A stretch of DNA of 64,000 bases from an uncultured Actinomycetes bacterium (lineage in GTDB: Bacteria; Actinomycetota; Acidimicrobiia; Acidimicrobiales; Acidimicrobilacustridaceae): NCBI GenBank assembly GCA_937876315.1, contig CALEHQ010000020.1:42201-106200 (forward strand), read 5' to 3'. A program made the translations under genes and the position numbers. This document shows, piece by piece, positions 44,598 to 53,541 of the stretch (position 1 is the first letter of the stretch; every line of letters begins with the position of its first letter). The notes beneath the pieces are model-generated. The model had not been told where the DNA came from, searched no databases, and saw only the letters and a program-made list of their open reading frames with translations.

Positions 44598-45758
44598 ATG
44601 AAGATCCTCCACACCTCCGACTGGCACCTGGGCCGCAGCTTTGGCTCGGTATCGCTGCACGACGCCCAGACACAGTTCTGCGAGTGGCTCCTCGAGGTTG
44701 CGGTCTCTGAGAAGGTTGAACTGCTTGTGGTGGCGGGCGATCTCTACGACCGCTCGATTCCGCCTCAGGAGTCCGTGGTCCTCTGGCGCGAGACCCTCAC
44801 CGCTTTCCACAAGGCGGGCATCGCTGTAGTGGCCATTGCGGGCAATCACGACGGTGCCGATCGGGTGGCCGCCTTCGATGGGCTCACCGATGGCGCCCGA
44901 ATCTTCGTGCGCGGTGGTTATGGTCGGGCGGGCGAGATCCTCACCCTTCAGTTCTCTGATGGCCCGCTCGATATTGCCCTTGTTCCCTTTCTCGATCCCC
45001 AGTTGGCCTCGCCTGAGTGGAAGGCCGAGTTGGCCGAGGCCGAGGTCAAGCCCACTCACGAGTCCGTTCTTCTGAGGGCGATGGACCAAGCTCGGGCCGG
45101 TTCAACATCTCCTCGTTCCTTTGCGGTTGTGCATGCATTCGTGGGTGGTTCCACCACCGCCGAATCTGAACGACAACTGACGGTAGGCGGCACAGACCAA
45201 GTCGCGGCCTCGGTGCTCGAGGGCTTTTCCTATGTGGCTCTCGGTCATCTGCACACTCCACAAGTCATCGGTGGGGCCGAAAACGTTCGCTACTCGGGCA
45301 CACCGATTGCGTATTCGTTTTCTGAAACTGCTCCGAAGTCGGTGGTCCTCATCGACATGAATGCCGATGGCACCAGTTCGATCGAAGCAATTCCGGTTCC
45401 TGTTGGTCGCGGCGTCATCACTCTCACCGGCACGATCGACGAACTGCTTGCGCCGGGCGCGTATCCCGAGGCGGCTGAGAAGTACGTAAAGGCTGTCCTC
45501 ACCGACAACGCGTATGTGGTCGATGCAAAGTCGCGACTGCTCGAGGTGTATCCGTATTGCACCGATGTCGTCATGAAGATGGCAGGCACATCAACAGCCA
45601 TTGGCCCAAATGATGAAATCCGCTCCGCGCTTGCACCTCGAGATGCAGCGGAGAAGTTCTGGGAAGACATCGTCAATGAACCACTGAGCGAACTGCAGCG
45701 CGACACCGTGGTCGCGGCGATCGACAAGGTCTTCATCACCAATGAGGTGACGAAATGA
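44598..45758 (+). CDS. sbcD: DNA repair nuclease subunit SbcD
   Basis: The 386-residue calcineurin-fold nuclease has MKILHTSDWHLGRSFG, VAGDLYDRS, AIAGNHDGADRV and ALGHLHTPQ, the metal-binding motifs of Mre11/SbcD. It cuts hairpins and protein-blocked DNA ends with SbcC. TACGAT lies 11 bases before ATG 44598 and there is no strong ribosome binding site. The stop overlaps the sbcC start by four bases (ATGA). Confidence 0.96.
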   Translation: MKILHTSDWHLGRSFGSVSLHDAQTQFCEWLLEVAVSEKVELLVVAGDLYDRSIPPQESVVLWRETLTAFHKAGIAVVAIAGNHDGADRVAAFDGLTDGARIFVRGGYGRAGEILTLQFSDGPLDIALVPFLDPQLASPEWKAELAEAEVKPTHESVLLRAMDQARAGSTSPRSFAVVHAFVGGSTTAESERQLTVGGTDQVAASVLEGFSYVALGHLHTPQVIGGAENVRYSGTPIAYSFSETAPKSVVLIDMNADGTSSIEAIPVPVGRGVITLTGTIDELLAPGAYPEAAEKYVKAVLTDNAYVVDAKSRLLEVYPYCTDVVMKMAGTSTAIGPNDEIRSALAPRDAAEKFWEDIVNEPLSELQRDTVVAAIDKVFITNEVTK

Positions 45759-48700
45759 AGCCCTTGAAACTTGAGTTCACGGCATTCGGCTCCTATCCCG
45801 GGACCGAAACAGTGGACTTCGGAACATTGACCGAACTTGGTCTCTATGTCGTTACTGGTCCTACCGGTTCAGGCAAAACCACAATCTTCGACGCGATGGC
45901 CTACGCGCTCTATGGCGAGGTTCCCGGCGCGCGCGATAAGGGCGATGTTCGCTCTCAGCACGCTCATGCCGACGCCACGTGTTCTGTGGTGTTCCACTTC
46001 GCGGTCGATGAAGTTGCGTATCGAGTCGAACGCACGCCTGAGCAGTTCCGGCCTCGGCTTCGCGGTGGCAGTGACCCAGTAAAGGTCGCTCCGAAGGCCG
46101 TGTTGGTTCGAGAAAGCGACAATGTTCCACTCGCAAACCAATCAAGGAAGGTCACTGCCGCTTGTGTCGAACTCATCGGGCTCGATGCTGAACAATTTGA
46201 ACGTGTTGTCCTGCTTCCCCAGGGTCAATTTCAAGAGTTCTTGCTTGCGAACACCACAACGCGCTTGCCACTTCTTCGACAGCTCTTCGGAACAGGCAAG
46301 TGGCTCACTGTTGTCGAGGAACTGAAATCAAAGGCAAGCGACGCGAAGAGTGTCGTCGCAGAGATTGAAGCGCAACTTCGCGAGCATCAGTTTGCGATCG
46401 TCGGCGCGTTGCAGGCGGCCGATGACTTGTTGCCGAACGCCGAGGATCCAAACGAGGCGGGTGCCGAGGAGGAGTCTCTCGATGGCGAGTCTGCTGACGA
46501 ACAATCACTTGATGAATTGGCCTCGCGCTTGGAGGGCCTGGCTGAGAGGACTGCTCCGTTACGTGAGCACGAACGCCAACTGAAAGACGAGGCGAATGCT
46601 GCGATCTCAGCACACGCCGAAGCCGTAGCGATCATCGATTCTTGGGACAAGCGCGTCGAACTACGCGAAGACCGACGGCTACTCGATGAGCAAGCCAGTC
46701 AGTTGGCTGAATCCCGCAGCAAGCGAGACGCAGCGCGTAAGGCCGAGCCCGTTCTCACCGCCGCAGCGACTCAAGATCGCGATGCAATGGCGAGTGCTAC
46801 AGCGCAGTCAGCATTGAACGAATGCGCGGTGCAGCTGAGAGTCGCGTCGATTGAGGCCCAGATCGGTGAGCACTCTGACCCCGATGCGGCCGCCGATGCG
46901 CTGGTGTCGGCCCGTTCAAAGAACGATGGGCAGCGAACGGCGCTCGCCGATCTGGCTGCTGCATCGACATTGCTTGTTCAATTCGAGGAGAAAAAGGCGA
47001 ATCTCGAGGCCGAGCGCGCAATGGGAACGCAGCGAACCGATGACATCAGTGAATCTCTTGTTCCACGTCAGAGCGACAAGATCGCGCTTGAAACTCTTGC
47101 CGCTACAGAACTGGAATGCAGAATCAAGGTTGACAAGGCCCAGGACCTGCTCCGTCAGCGCGAGGAACTTGTCACGCTTGGCACGTTGATCCCTAAGGCT
47201 CAGTCGGTGCAGGACGAAGCCCTCGCTGTTCAGCGAGTTGCGATCAAGGCATTCGACGATTCTGCGGCGCCACGACTCGCAGAATCACTGGTTTCTGGCG
47301 AGGCGTGCCCGGTTTGCGGTTCGCAGGAACACCCGGCTCCGGCCACGTCTGCAGGCGATCAACAGGTCGATAGTGAACGTCGCGATGCGGCAGCCCAAGC
47401 CGTCATGGATGCCACGCAGGAACTTCTCCGGCTTGGCAATCGTCAAGCAGAACTCGTCTCTTCGCTCGGCGATGTTGCGACGAAACCGTTGGATGAGGTT
47501 GCCGCGCATCACGAACTCGTAACTGCTGAACATGCGGCTGCCCTTGAAGCTGGAACAAAGGTGAAAGCGCTCATCGTCGAGATCGAGACGGCGGAGGCTG
47601 AGAAAACAGCGATTGCCACTCGACGCTCCGAGATTGATCTTGAACTCGCCGGAATCGAACCTCAGATCAGCGCGGCTGTCGTGCAGCGAGACGCTCTTCG
47701 CGCCGAGGTCGGGGAACTCGCAGCATCTTGGGATGCCGACCCTCAAATGGCCATCGATGCGTTGGACGTCCTTGCCGCTGCGCTCAGTCGAGTGGAGCGA
47801 TGCATTGTGAACTGCCGAGACGCAGCGCAAACACTCACGACAGCTCAGGCAACGGCGAAGGCATCGTCTTCAACACTTGCAGAAGCGCTTGCTGCATCGC
47901 CGTTTACGTCAGTCGACGAGGCGAAAGCCGTTGCGCTCGATTCCGATGAACTGGCACGACTTGAGGCGACAATCGTTGACTTCGATACCCGTGACACAGC
48001 GAATCAGACACTTCTGTCCGAAAACCTCAAACTCGAACTTCCCGAAGAACGACCAGATGCCACGGAACTTGATGTGTCAGTACAAGCGGCGCGTACTGCA
48101 GCCGAGGAAGCTTCAGAGGCAGTGAGCCAGATCACTGGCCATCTCGATTTTGCGATGAGCAATCTGACCGCTGCACAAGCAATCGACAGCGGATCAGGCG
48201 ACGCGTTTGAACGATTGAGTTCGCTTCAATCACTTGCAAAAACATGTGACGGCCAAGGTCCGAAGAAGATCGCGCTTGAAACATGGATTCTCGCTGGCGA
48301 ACTTGAACGTGTTGCTGCTGCAGCAAACCATCACCTTCAGAAAATGACGAACGGACGATACCGAATCGAGCGCTCCGATGACGCGGGTCATGCCGCGAAG
48401 CAATCGGGTCTTGACCTTCGTGTACTCGATGCACATACGGGTGCGTCACGCCGACCGGGCTCGCTCAGTGGCGGCGAACAGTTTCAGGCTTCATTAGCGC
48501 TGGCTCTTGGGCTCGCCGACGTCATCGGCCATGGTGGCAACGCAAACGGTCGCGTCTTTGAGGCCCTGTTTGTCGATGAAGGATTCGGCTCACTTGATCC
48601 CGACTCTCTCGATCAAGCCGTCGACGCGCTGACGCATATTCAGGCAAGCGGTCGCACTGTTGGCGTCATCACCCACGTCGAGGCAATGAAGGAAAACCTT

Positions 48701-48772
48701 GCGATGGGAATTCGTGTTGATCGACTTCCCAATGGCAAAGGCTCAACCCTCACCATTCGACCAAACGGCTAG
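45755..48772 (+). CDS. sbcC: SMC-like exonuclease subunit SbcC
   Basis: The 1005-residue Rad50-type ATPase has Walker A GPTGSGKTTIFDAM near residue 34, long coiled coils, the zinc hook CPVC near residue 515, the ABC signature LSGGEQFQ near 905 and Walker B LFVDEGFGSLD near 935. It forms the SbcCD complex with the preceding gene. It converges on a small NTF2-like gene three bases beyond its stop. Confidence 0.96.
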   Translation: MKPLKLEFTAFGSYPGTETVDFGTLTELGLYVVTGPTGSGKTTIFDAMAYALYGEVPGARDKGDVRSQHAHADATCSVVFHFAVDEVAYRVERTPEQFRPRLRGGSDPVKVAPKAVLVRESDNVPLANQSRKVTAACVELIGLDAEQFERVVLLPQGQFQEFLLANTTTRLPLLRQLFGTGKWLTVVEELKSKASDAKSVVAEIEAQLREHQFAIVGALQAADDLLPNAEDPNEAGAEEESLDGESADEQSLDELASRLEGLAERTAPLREHERQLKDEANAAISAHAEAVAIIDSWDKRVELREDRRLLDEQASQLAESRSKRDAARKAEPVLTAAATQDRDAMASATAQSALNECAVQLRVASIEAQIGEHSDPDAAADALVSARSKNDGQRTALADLAAASTLLVQFEEKKANLEAERAMGTQRTDDISESLVPRQSDKIALETLAATELECRIKVDKAQDLLRQREELVTLGTLIPKAQSVQDEALAVQRVAIKAFDDSAAPRLAESLVSGEACPVCGSQEHPAPATSAGDQQVDSERRDAAAQAVMDATQELLRLGNRQAELVSSLGDVATKPLDEVAAHHELVTAEHAAALEAGTKVKALIVEIETAEAEKTAIATRRSEIDLELAGIEPQISAAVVQRDALRAEVGELAASWDADPQMAIDALDVLAAALSRVERCIVNCRDAAQTLTTAQATAKASSSTLAEALAASPFTSVDEAKAVALDSDELARLEATIVDFDTRDTANQTLLSENLKLELPEERPDATELDVSVQAARTAAEEASEAVSQITGHLDFAMSNLTAAQAIDSGSGDAFERLSSLQSLAKTCDGQGPKKIALETWILAGELERVAAAANHHLQKMTNGRYRIERSDDAGHAAKQSGLDLRVLDAHTGASRRPGSLSGGEQFQASLALALGLADVIGHGGNANGRVFEALFVDEGFGSLDPDSLDQAVDALTHIQASGRTVGVITHVEAMKENLAMGIRVDRLPNGKGSTLTIRPNG

Positions 48773-48775
48773 CAA

Positions 48776-49210
48776 TTACGCCGGTTCGGCCGATGCGGTG
48801 ATGATGTGATCAAGCCACCACTGCGGTGCGTTGTCGATCAGGTGACCGATATGTGAATAGTCATGCCAACGGCTGATCTTGCCGTCACGAACTTCCATCA
48901 CCGTGACAAACGGATGGTCGATGACTTCACCGGTATGGAACATCCAGCGCTCCATGTGTTCCCAAATCACGATGTTGCCCTGGGCGACGATGTGTTTGGG
49001 GAAGTGGTAGTAGCCCGACAGTGGTTCGATGCCGATCTTGAGGCGTCGAACAATGTCGGTGCCGCCAACCGCACCCACTGGGTCCATGCCGACGTCGGTG
49101 TAGTGGCAATCGTCGGTGAAGAAAGTGGCCATGGCTTCCCAGTCCCGCTCGAAGTGGGCGTACCAGTAGTTCTCGACGACCTCTTTGTTGCGGGCTTCGG
49201 TGCTGTCCAT
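48776..49210 (-). CDS. SnoaL/limonene-epoxide-hydrolase-like protein
   Basis: The 144-residue NTF2-like protein has VENYWYAHFERDWEAMATFF, DDCHYTDVGMDPVGAVGG, and VTVMEVRDGKISRWHDYSHIGHL. A polar pocket with aspartate and histidine residues resembles the limonene-1,2-epoxide-hydrolase branch, but the reaction is unproven. It is the third protein of this fold in the window. Confidence 0.78.
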   Translation of the reverse strand: MDSTEARNKEVVENYWYAHFERDWEAMATFFTDDCHYTDVGMDPVGAVGGTDIVRRLKIGIEPLSGYYHFPKHIVAQGNIVIWEHMERWMFHTGEVIDHPFVTVMEVRDGKISRWHDYSHIGHLIDNAPQWWLDHIITASAEPA

Positions 49211-49372
49211 GGACTCCCCCTGAAATGCGATCTGAGGTCAGCAGCGTAGGCCGAGAGGGCTGGGGCTTGAGGCACAGAGCCGAGGATTCAAGAATCACTC
49301 GAATCAGAACAGGAGTAGTTTCTTTCCCACAGTCCTCCTCACGAGTGGGGAACGAAAACTGGAGTGACGGAA

Positions 49373-49942
49373 ATGACTGAGTTTGAAAAATTCGGCGCCG
49401 TTGCCGACGGCCCAACCGTCAATTCGTCTGGTGTCAGCCTGCGCGGAGGAATCGACGGCGTCCTCACACGATCGGTTGTTTCCCATGTCGACCATCGCGG
49501 GCGTGTGTATGAACTCATCAACATCGAACGCGATCCTGAATTTTGGAACGATCCCGTAATTGCCAGTTATGTCTTCACCATTCGTGAAGGCACGATGAAG
49601 GGTTGGGGTGTCCACGAACACAAAGAGGACCGCTACAACCTGATATCGGGCGAGACAATGACAGTGCTGTATGACGCGCGATTCGATTCGCCGACCTATC
49701 AGCAGGTGCAGGAAGTGTCGCTTTCACCTCAGGGGATTCGCCAGCTGCTCATTCCCGCCGGCGTATGGCATCTCAGTGTCAATGTTGCGCCTGAGGAAAC
49801 CGTGCTGGTCAATTTCCCATCGCAGCCCTACAACTACGACGCTCCTGATCGCCTCACGCTGCCCTGGTACTCAGACAACATCCCCGTTGATGTTGAGAAG
49901 TACTTCCCTCGTCAGCAATTGCGTCGGTCGAGAACCGACTGA
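49373..49942 (+). CDS. Cupin, dTDP-sugar-epimerase-like (RmlC-like)
   Basis: The 189-residue beta-barrel protein has GRVYELINIERDPEFWND, IREGTMKGWGVHEHKEDRY and RQLLIPAGVWHLSVNV, the layout of the dTDP-4-dehydrorhamnose 3,5-epimerase family. The histidine in VHEHKEDRY could be the catalytic base. No rml or other nucleotide-sugar genes are near. ATG 49373 has GGAG upstream; GTG 49364 would add three residues. A GT2 gene follows after two bases. Confidence 0.75.
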   Translation: MTEFEKFGAVADGPTVNSSGVSLRGGIDGVLTRSVVSHVDHRGRVYELINIERDPEFWNDPVIASYVFTIREGTMKGWGVHEHKEDRYNLISGETMTVLYDARFDSPTYQQVQEVSLSPQGIRQLLIPAGVWHLSVNVAPEETVLVNFPSQPYNYDAPDRLTLPWYSDNIPVDVEKYFPRQQLRRSRTD

Positions 49943-49944
49943 CG

Positions 49945-51039
49945 ATGATTGTTGCGCTTGAGGACGTTCCCGACGTCGTCGCTGTCGTGCCGACGCTTGC
50001 TGGGAATATGCCCAGGCTTCGATCGTGCATTGATTCGGTGTGTGCGTCCGAGATCGAAGGACGCCTTGCCGTAGTGGTTGTCTGGAACGATCCACGGGTC
50101 GAACCTGTTGACCTCGGACCGGTCACAATTGTTGAGCCCGGAATGAATCTCGGTTTGCCCGGCGGCATGAACTTCGCTCGCGAGTTCATAACTGCGCCGC
50201 GAATGTGGATCGTTCAAGACGACATGACCGTTGCGTCGAATTGTTTGCGCTTACTTATGGAGCGCCAGAATCAGGCTGATAATCCAGCGGTTGTTTCGCC
50301 GGTCATTTTGAATGATCAAGGACTTGTTCCTGCGAAGAGCCGAGCAGGAACAGTGCTGCCAGGCGGAGTTTTGGACCAGTGGTATCCGTTTGAAGATCTT
50401 TCTCCGGAGGCGTTCGACTCCGATGTTCGTCTCGATTGGGTGTCGCTAAGTGGCGCACTGGTGCGGTGCGATGCGTGGGATGCCGTTGGCGGAATGGACC
50501 CGGCGTTCTACCCACTTATGCATTCAGATGTTGACTTCGGATATCGGGTGACACGCAAGGGAATGACTGTGGTCCTCGAACCACACGTAGTTATTTTCCA
50601 TGAGCGAAATGGCTCGACGCCAAGTCTCTTTGCCCATTTTCTCTACGAGCGAAATGCAGAACGCTTCGAAGCAAAGCATGGAACGCCGCACTCGGCGGAA
50701 TCCGAGGACAAGTCAGAGTCGATCACAGAGATCGCAAGCCGTGAGGCCAGTGTGATGGTCGTCGACTTCGCGCAGTACGCCGAGCGCTATATCGATGGCA
50801 CGAGAGACATGATTTCCGCGCTCGAAGCGTCTGCCGCAGAGCACTATCAACATTTTTTGGATGTACAGAGTCAAGCCTTAGCCCTTGAAGCCCAAGTGAA
50901 CGAGCGCGATCTTGAGATTGAGCAGTGCAAGCTGGACTCACAAGAAGCCATCTCGCGACTCATGAAGAGCCGTTCAATGCGTGTAACTCGTCCGTTGCGA
51001 TTCCTTGGTTCATTGGCACGGAAAATTCGGCGAAACTAA
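49945..51039 (+). CDS. Glycosyltransferase family 2 with C-terminal coiled coil
   Basis: The 364-residue protein has the GT2 fold: VVAVVPTLAGNMPRL, MNLGLPGGMNFAREF (the NxGxxGG motif of rhamnosyltransferase-like enzymes), MWIVQDDM in place of DxD, and GMDPAFYPLMHSDVDFGYR. Residues about 280-350 form a likely coiled coil, followed by a basic tail (MRVTRPLRFLGSLARKIRRN), perhaps for membrane binding. It follows the cupin gene by two bases, so the pair may transfer a sugar made by the cupin. Acceptor unknown. Confidence 0.82.
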   Translation: MIVALEDVPDVVAVVPTLAGNMPRLRSCIDSVCASEIEGRLAVVVVWNDPRVEPVDLGPVTIVEPGMNLGLPGGMNFAREFITAPRMWIVQDDMTVASNCLRLLMERQNQADNPAVVSPVILNDQGLVPAKSRAGTVLPGGVLDQWYPFEDLSPEAFDSDVRLDWVSLSGALVRCDAWDAVGGMDPAFYPLMHSDVDFGYRVTRKGMTVVLEPHVVIFHERNGSTPSLFAHFLYERNAERFEAKHGTPHSAESEDKSESITEIASREASVMVVDFAQYAERYIDGTRDMISALEASAAEHYQHFLDVQSQALALEAQVNERDLEIEQCKLDSQEAISRLMKSRSMRVTRPLRFLGSLARKIRRN

Positions 51040-51043
51040 AGAC

Positions 51044-51259
51044 ATGCACGAGATCGAAATCAGCACCGACACCATTCGGCTCGGCCAGTTCCTGAAGTTG
51101 TCGAACCTTGTTGATTCAGGTTCGGACGCGAAATTCCTGCTCGCCGAAGGCGAGGTCATGGTCAACGACGAGGTTGAAATTCGTCGTGGCCGTCAATTGC
51201 GCGCCGGTGACATCGTCGAATATGACGGCATCGCGGTTCGTGTTGTCGCTGAAGACTGA
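51044..51259 (+). CDS. S4-domain RNA-binding protein (YaaA/YbcJ type)
   Basis: The 71-residue single S4 domain has IRLGQFLKLSNLVDSGSDAK and LLAEGEVMVNDEVEIRRGRQ, the conserved RNA-binding face. Such small S4 proteins bind structured RNA or tRNA; the exact role is unclear. ATG 51044 lies four bases after the GT2 stop. Confidence 0.88.
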   Translation: MHEIEISTDTIRLGQFLKLSNLVDSGSDAKFLLAEGEVMVNDEVEIRRGRQLRAGDIVEYDGIAVRVVAED

Positions 51260-51270
51260 GTTGCTCAGGC

Positions 51271-52389
51271 TTATGAGCGCTTGAGTACGTCGGCGAGGCC
51301 CGGAACCTCAATACCAAGAAGCCGAGCAGTAATTGCCGCTACGGGGTTGTAGGTCGCCATGAGGCCGACAGCTGGATCCCCAGATTCAGCGACGAACATC
51401 TCGGCCAGTTTCACCATGACGAGGCAGAACTGGAAGCCAGCGAGGATCTCGTAGAAATCGACATGCGTTGCAGGGCGGCCCATGAGCTTTTCCCACAGCG
51501 CAATGGTTTGCGCGCGATCAAGCATGCCGGGCAGCAATGTTGCGCCCGCGCTTTCAATCGAGAATTGCTGGAGGAACACCCACCAACCAAGGTCGCTTTC
51601 GCTATTGCCCAGCGACACCATTTCCCAATCGAACACACCAATGACTTCAGTGTTGTCGGCGCCGCCGTACATCTGATTGCCAGGTCGTGAATCGCCCCAG
51701 CACAGTTCGATGAATTCACCGTCTTCGGGCCAGTTCGCAACGAGCCAGTCCCAGGCCGGATCAATGACCGGGTGGGCTTCACCCTTCATTGCCCAGTTCT
51801 TGTAGTTCTGGAAATACCCGCGGCGTTGTTCGGGACCGAGCTTGCCGTGGTGTTTTTGATCAAGGTGTTCGAAGCCGGCCGCCTTCCAATCAACCTTGGC
51901 AACTCGCGTCAATGCTTCAACGCCGTTGTAGGCCCAACGAGCGCGCTGTTCGTCGGTCATATCGACGACGAAACCAGTCTCGGTATACGGCGGTGCATCG
52001 CCAGGAACAAGGCCATCCAAGCGATCCATCATGAAGAACGGTCCACCGATGATGGAGGTATCGCGCTCGGCCCAACGGGTGTTGGGAACCGGAACATTCG
52101 AATGTTCGCCAAGCAACTTCATTGACAGGTACTGCTGGGTCACGAGATCAATCTCGGGAAACAGCAAACTCATGACTGGCTGACTGCGCAGAACAAGTTC
52201 GGCGTCGACCTTCTCGCCGTTCTCGACCCAACTGGCGTCGAGCAGGAACGTTTCGTTTGAGAAACCACTCGACTGGGGAACCACCAAGTTGGTGATGGTG
52301 ACCTCGGTGGCTTCGGGCATCTGCCGCGCCATCCATTCGGTAAGTACGTCTCGAATCTGATCTGGATCACGCTGACCTGCAACTGGCAT
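51271..52389 (-). CDS. Aminoglycoside-phosphotransferase-fold kinase-like protein
   Basis: The 372-residue protein has the APH/choline-kinase fold: the GFSNETFLLDASW nucleotide loop, the catalytic-loop ELCWGDSRPGNQMY and the metal motif VIGVFDWEMVSLGNSESDLGWW. In actinobacteria this subgroup often lies beside acyl-CoA dehydrogenase and SDR genes, and its substrate is not an antibiotic as a rule. GAGGGG precedes ATG 52389. It is divergent from the mycofactocin-type SDR at 52502. Confidence 0.82.
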   Translation of the reverse strand: MPVAGQRDPDQIRDVLTEWMARQMPEATEVTITNLVVPQSSGFSNETFLLDASWVENGEKVDAELVLRSQPVMSLLFPEIDLVTQQYLSMKLLGEHSNVPVPNTRWAERDTSIIGGPFFMMDRLDGLVPGDAPPYTETGFVVDMTDEQRARWAYNGVEALTRVAKVDWKAAGFEHLDQKHHGKLGPEQRRGYFQNYKNWAMKGEAHPVIDPAWDWLVANWPEDGEFIELCWGDSRPGNQMYGGADNTEVIGVFDWEMVSLGNSESDLGWWVFLQQFSIESAGATLLPGMLDRAQTIALWEKLMGRPATHVDFYEILAGFQFCLVMVKLAEMFVAESGDPAVGLMATYNPVAAITARLLGIEVPGLADVLKRS

Positions 52390-52501
52390 GTTCTTCCCCT
52401 CGATCTGAACAGGCTGTTGGCCTGCTGCTGCGGGAGAGATGCTAGGCCGTCGACTACTAGCGTCGTCAGCGAGGGTCGAAGTTCAGGGGAGAAGGGGATC
52501 C

Positions 52502-53335
52502 ATGGGGGCCGTTGAGGGAAGAGTCGCTCTGGTGACGGGAGCAGCAAGGGGTCAGGGTCGGGCGCATGCCCTTGCCTTGGCCGCTGAAGGGGCCGACATC
52601 ATCGTCACCGATCTCTGTGCCGATATCGCCACCGTTCCCTATTCATTAGGGACAGCTGCGGAGTTGGCCGAAACCGTTGCCCTGGTCGAAGCCACCGGAC
52701 AGCGATGCCTGTCGATGCCCGCCGATATCCGTGACACCGCCGGTATCGGCCTTGTGGTCGAGGCCGGCATTGAAGCCTTCGGCCAGATCGACATTTGTGT
52801 CGCGAATGCGGGTGTCACCGGGTACGGGAAGTTTCACGAACTCGACGACGACACCTGGAACGACATGATCGATGTCGATCTCACCGGAACGTTCAAGACC
52901 ATCCGCGCTGTCCTTCCCCACATGCTCGATCGCCGATACGGACGAATCATCGCGACGTCATCAATGGCGGGTCGCATGGGCAACGCAAACCTCGCCCATT
53001 ACGTCGCGGCCAAGTGGGGCGTCATTGGCATGGTGAAGTCACTCGCGATGGAGGTCGCGAACAAGGGCATCACCGTCAACGCCATTGCCCCCGCCGCAGT
53101 CGACACCGCAATGTTGCATAACGATGCGATGTACAAACTCTTTTGTCCCGATATGGACGCACCAACTCGAGAAGACGTCACGCCGCGCTATCAAGCCATG
53201 AACCGCCTCGGTGTCGCGTGGATGGATCCCGAGGAAGTTTCACGCGCGGTGTTGTTCGTCGCCGCCGATGCGGCGAGCAGCATGACTGGCCAAGTCATCG
53301 AAGTCAGCCTCGGATCCAGTGCGGGGACGCAATGA
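52502..53335 (+). CDS. Mycofactocin-coupled SDR oxidoreductase
   Basis: The 277-residue SDR has TGAARGQGRAHALALA, then LCADIATVPYSLGTAAELAE, an insertion typical of mycofactocin-coupled SDRs that shields the NAD. The catalytic YVAAK is present, and the end carries LFCPDMDAPTRED, another stretch shared with this subfamily. It would oxidise or reduce an alcohol/ketone with mycofactocin as electron carrier. GGGGAGAAGGGG precedes ATG 52502. The gene is 17 kb from mftABCD. Confidence 0.9.
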   Translation: MGAVEGRVALVTGAARGQGRAHALALAAEGADIIVTDLCADIATVPYSLGTAAELAETVALVEATGQRCLSMPADIRDTAGIGLVVEAGIEAFGQIDICVANAGVTGYGKFHELDDDTWNDMIDVDLTGTFKTIRAVLPHMLDRRYGRIIATSSMAGRMGNANLAHYVAAKWGVIGMVKSLAMEVANKGITVNAIAPAAVDTAMLHNDAMYKLFCPDMDAPTREDVTPRYQAMNRLGVAWMDPEEVSRAVLFVAADAASSMTGQVIEVSLGSSAGTQ

Positions 53336-53358
53336 AAGAACTGACCGCACACTTGTCA

Positions 53359-53541
53359 TTACGGGCAACCAATTCCGTTGAGGGTTGCACACGGCGGACA
53401 CAAGCGAGCTGGGCCATCGGGTGTTTGCCAGTCGCGCGCGTTCGGTGAACCACAAGACATGCAGGGGCTATTTGCATCGAGTGCTGCTCCGCCAGATTGC
53501 GAGCTGTCGCTCGACGGCTCAGGAGACCGTTGTTCACTCAT
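53359..53541 (-). CDS. Small zinc-ribbon-like protein
   Basis: The 60-residue protein has a disordered N-terminus and a C-terminal NSPCMSCGSPNARDWQTPDG with LCPPCATLNGIGCP, giving two CxxC pairs that could bind zinc. Its ATG overlaps the stop of the upstream gene at 53538 (ATGA), which supports real translation. Function unknown. Confidence 0.6.
   Translation of the reverse strand: MSEQRSPEPSSDSSQSGGAALDANSPCMSCGSPNARDWQTPDGPARLCPPCATLNGIGCP

Noticed and set aside
44387..44710. Open frame of 107 codons in front of and overlapping sbcD
   Set aside because: It overlaps sbcD out of frame, ends in low-complexity Pro/Arg-rich sequence and has no family resemblance; treated as non-coding.
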